This document shows, piece after piece, positions 14,269 through 16,036 of a stretch of DNA of 16,036 nt; position 1 is the first letter of the stretch, and every line of letters starts with the position of its first letter. The DNA comes from Oscillospiraceae bacterium (GTDB lineage Bacteria; Bacillota_A; Clostridia; Oscillospirales; CAG-272). A program made the translations under genes and the position numbers. The notes below the pieces were generated by a model. It worked only from the letters and a program-made list of their open reading frames with translations, had not been told where the DNA came from and did not search any database. Location: assembly GCA_015063445.1 (NCBI GenBank), contig SVUD01000041.1:1-16036 (forward strand), given 5' to 3'.

Positions 14269-15048
14269 TTAATCATCCCCCTGACTATTGTTTTTTTGAA
14301 GCTCATCACGCGCTATTCTTTCGTTCATCTCGCGGAACGCTTCCTCGGTGCGCTCGAGGGCGAGCCTGAAGGCTTCTTCGGGGTCAAAGTGGCAGTATTT
14401 GGCGTTGCTTGCTTTTTCGAGGGCTTTAGCCGACCGTAAAAGGTCGCTTGTCCCACCCGCCGTAACCGAATTTTCTTTCTCAAAGAAGTCCTTCCGTTTT
14501 TTCTCTTTTCGCGCGTCAGCGCCCTTATAAGAAATAAATGTATGTTTATTGTTATCTTTATTATTATGTTTATTGTTGGCGCTTGATTTGAGCGGCTCGG
14601 CTGCTTGATTTTGGCGCCCTGCCTCTTTGGTTTCAGCGCCCGCCTGCTTGATTTTAGCGCCTGTATGCTCGGTTTCGGCGCCCTCTCGGTCGGTTGCAAA
14701 GCTTTTTTCGTCAGAAGGCAATCCTCCCGACCGATTTGCGTTTTCTTTTTTGAGGCTTATGAATTTTAATAGGTCACCGTTTATGCGGTATTCCTTCGAC
14801 TCGTGCTTTTGACCTCGCGCTATCTGAATAAAGCCGCCGCTGAGCAGCGAGCGCAGCGTAGCTCTGACGGTGGAGCTGCCTATTCCCGCTTGCTCGGATA
14901 AAAAATCAATCGAGCCGTAAAACGTTCCCTTGCCGTCGTAAGAAAATGCGTAAATAATTGCGTAAACAATAAGAGACGAGCCTCGCAGCCCGAGATCTCT
15001 TGTCATAAAGCTATGTACCGTAAAATAAAAATTGTTGTTTTCTGTCAT
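14269..15048 (-). CDS. Winged-helix/HTH DNA-binding protein of mobile-element type, possible replication initiator
   Basis: A 259-aa protein. Residues about 5-95 form a helix-turn-helix/winged-helix domain: FMTRDLGLRGSSLIVYAIIYAFS, then YGSIDFLSEQAGIGSSTVRATLRSLLSGGFIQI, where SEQAGIGSSTVRATLRSL is the recognition helix-turn-helix. Such domains open replication-initiator and phage/conjugative-element proteins in Clostridia. Residues about 124-151 hold four 7-residue repeats (GAETEHT, GAKIKQA, GAETKEA, GRQNQAA), a low-complexity linker. The C-terminal part is highly charged with helices (PEEAFRLALERTEEAFREMNERIA). The start has AAAGGA 6 nt before ATG. It lies downstream of an iteron-like array, which suggests replication or autoregulation, but a plain regulator is equally possible. 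Transcription could read on into barstar. Confidence 0.75.
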   Translation of the reverse strand: MTENNNFYFTVHSFMTRDLGLRGSSLIVYAIIYAFSYDGKGTFYGSIDFLSEQAGIGSSTVRATLRSLLSGGFIQIARGQKHESKEYRINGDLLKFISLKKENANRSGGLPSDEKSFATDREGAETEHTGAKIKQAGAETKEAGRQNQAAEPLKSSANNKHNNKDNNKHTFISYKGADARKEKKRKDFFEKENSVTAGGTSDLLRSAKALEKASNAKYCHFDPEEAFRLALERTEEAFREMNERIARDELQKNNSQGDD

Positions 15049-15075
15049 TCTTGTCCTTTGTCCTTGTTTTTTTCA

Positions 15076-15166
15076 CGGATTCATACCGAGCCACACCGTA
15101 GCCCCAAGGGAGAGGGAAGCCGTCGGCGCCGTTTTCCAAGCTCCGCCCCTTCGGTAATGAAATCCG
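15076..15166 (-). repeat. 91-bp imperfect inverted-repeat element in the HTH gene leader
   Basis: CGGATTCATACCGA (15076-15089) is repeated inverted as TCGGTAATGAAATCCG (15151-15166) with two extra bases. The GC-rich interior contains GGCGCC and runs of G and C able to pair with each other. Its outer arm ATGAAATCCGC resembles the GAAATCCGC linker/arm of the mini-hairpin arrays. Could be a small mobile repeat or a leader RNA structure. Confidence 0.55.
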
Positions 15167-15177
15167 CTTGCAATTCC

Positions 15178-15206
15178 ATTATAAAGCAAAAAACACCCCT
15201 TGTAAG
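15178..15206 (-). promoter_or_regulatory. Probable promoter of the HTH gene
   Basis: Minus strand: CTTACA (15206-15201), 17-bp spacer, TATAAT (15183-15178). The start near 15171 would give a leader of about 120 nt that contains the inverted-repeat element. The stretch from 15207 to about 15400 is A/T-rich with no gene and nothing else I recognise, apart from a short GGTTCT-ttAGAACC palindrome near 15304. Confidence 0.55.
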
Positions 15207-15407
15207 TATAGAGTGGTTCCAAATTTTCGGGTGTCGGACGGTAGGAATTTTGTATAGGTTGAACAACAAAAACGGGCAAAAATGCCTTCTTTTTAAGGTG
15301 TAGGTTCTTTAGAACCTAAGGTAAAATTTTTAGACAAAATCTAAATTTTCCAAAATTTTCATAAGAGAGACGCATTGATATTGAAACGAGAAGCGCAGCT
15401 TTAAACG

Positions 15408-15627
15408 AAAACGTGTAAAGGCTCTCCCTAAAAGGAGAGAAAAACGTGAAAAAATTCAATAAAAAACTCGGAAAAACGTGTAAAATCGCTCTTGAAAATC
15501 TCGGAAAAATGTGTTACTCAGCCTAAGGTTCGTCGGTAAAAGTGTGGTGATATCGCAAAAGTTCGTCGGTAAAAGTGTGGTGTTATAGTAAAAGTTCGTC
15601 GGTAAAAGTGTTGTTTTGCTTTCAAAG
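15408..15627 (+). repeat. Iteron-like direct repeats, about 33-bp spacing, five clear and two degenerate copies
   Basis: The core TCGG(A/T)AAAA(N)GTGT recurs. The GTG of the core falls at 15413, 15446, 15478, 15511, 15542, 15575 and 15608, giving steps of 33, 32, 33, 31, 33 and 33 bp, close to three helical turns. The last three copies share GTTCGTCGGTAAAAGTGT (starting 15528, 15561, 15594) and are nearly perfect; the first two are degenerate. Spacing this regular places the cores on one face of the helix, as in replication-origin iterons. It lies 360-560 bp upstream of the HTH gene start. Confidence 0.75.
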
Positions 15628-15906
15628 GAAAATAAAAAATTCATTTACGGATTGATTCGTGAAGGGGGCAGAGCGAAGGATTACGAAAGCGCTATTATGT
15701 GGCTTTCGGATTGCGGACTCGTTCATAAGGTGAGCCGAGTAACAGCCGGTCGTTTACCACTAAAGGCGTACGAGGATATGAAGGCATTTGTTGATAAATT
15801 TGCTCCCGACGTTGCAATCAGAACGTCAATGCAGAATTATAAAAAGGAAGCCCGACTTATCAATCTTCCGCTTTACGCTATTGCTAATCTGAAAAAAGAG
15901 CTATGA
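15616..15906 (+). pseudogene. Degraded AAA ATPase/DUF4143 fragment
   Basis: The 96-residue frame matches two separated parts of archaeal/bacterial AAA-DUF4143 ATPases (usually about 400-450 aa). KENKKFIYGLIREGGRAKDYESAIMWLSDCGLVHKVSRV...LPLKAYEDMKAF corresponds to the region between the ATPase core and DUF4143. After it, APDVAIRTSMQNYKKEARLINLPLYAIANL corresponds to the very C-terminus. The whole N-terminal Walker A/B region and about 100 residues of DUF4143 between the two parts are missing. The only possible start is TTG at 15616 with no SD, and it overlaps the last iteron. Almost certainly a relic. Its reading frame is still open, so the deletions seem recent or in-frame. Stop TGA at 15904. 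Confidence 0.75.
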
Positions 15907-15925
15907 CAAAAAAAGAGATAACGCA

Positions 15926-16036
15926 CGGCGACCTGCGATAAAGCAGGTCTGCCGAACGATGCTTGCCCTTACGGGCAAGTGATGTCGGCTTCGCCTAATG
16001 ATGTAGCCTACGGCAATGATGTTGTGCCTTCGGCAC
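15926..16036 (+). repeat. Third mini-hairpin array with ATGATGT linkers, cut by the window end
   Basis: A large first stem, CGGC-g-ACCTGC with GCAGGT-ct-GCCG (15926-15954), is followed by CTTGCCC-ttac-GGGCAAG (15962-15979), GGC-ttc-GCC (15987-15995), GCC-tac-GGC (16006-16014) and GTGCC-ttc-GGCAC (16024-16036). Linkers are (A)ATGATGT. Same design as the arrays at 1352 and 3982 but a different linker and mostly TTC/TAC triloops. It follows the degraded ATPase directly. Confidence 0.75.

Noticed and set aside
15408..15627. CRISPR array
   Set aside because: The step is 33 bp in total with an 18-bp shared part, leaving no room for normal spacers, and no cas gene is present.
15456..15644. 62-aa minus-strand frame with TTLLPTNF repeated
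   Set aside because: The peptide repeat is just the 33-bp (11-codon) DNA repeat being translated; no SD or promoter.

Overview
The window looks like a chromosomal segment of an uncultured anaerobic gut- or rumen-type Clostridia (Oscillospirales/Christensenellales-like). This is inferred from strong AGGAG-type Shine-Dalgarno sites, consensus TTGACA/TATAAT promoters with 17-bp spacers, many Gram-positive lipoproteins, collagen-like and GLUG surface modules, and intergenic arrays of tiny hairpins. The genus cannot be read from the sequence, and the standard code (TGA as stop) fits all genes.

Layout. 1-1366: a terminator-like hairpin, a promoter and asd (aspartate-semialdehyde dehydrogenase). 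1352-1629: an array of mini-hairpins, a 47-bp tandem repeat and a terminator. 1819-3987: a consensus promoter driving three consecutive, related small lipoproteins. 3982-4281: a second mini-hairpin array, another hairpin and a duplicated 40-bp element. 4282-4551: the N-terminal stub of a sialidase-like gene. 4606-6759 (minus): a mosaic collagen-like/InlB-repeat/GLUG surface lipoprotein. 6801-7025 (minus): a probable stand-alone structured RNA of about 225 nt with its own promoter, a closing stem that starts at the predicted transcription start, and a strong terminator.

7260-9984 (minus): an operon of two DHH/DHHA1 phosphoesterases (NrnA-like) followed by surE, probably for nucleotide and short-RNA turnover. 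Its promoter is divergent from that of a HAD-type phosphatase (10221-11219), which is followed by a 768-aa lipoprotein with an S-layer-homology-like N-terminal segment (11287-13593). After two terminators come genes on the minus strand: a barstar-like ribonuclease inhibitor without a visible ribonuclease partner (13832-14158), and a winged-helix/HTH protein of the type found in mobile elements and replication modules (14269-15048).

The last kilobase looks like a decayed mobile region. It has an imperfect inverted-repeat element in the leader of the HTH gene, a series of about seven iteron-like repeats at about 33-bp spacing (five clear), a degraded AAA ATPase/DUF4143 fragment, and a third array of mini-hairpins running off the end.

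Most promising for novelty are the 6801-7025 RNA, the iteron/HTH module at 14269-15627, the covarying mini-hairpin arrays that begin inside stop codons, and the orphan barstar with a perfect consensus promoter whose predicted start lies within a full anti-SD-complementary sequence.
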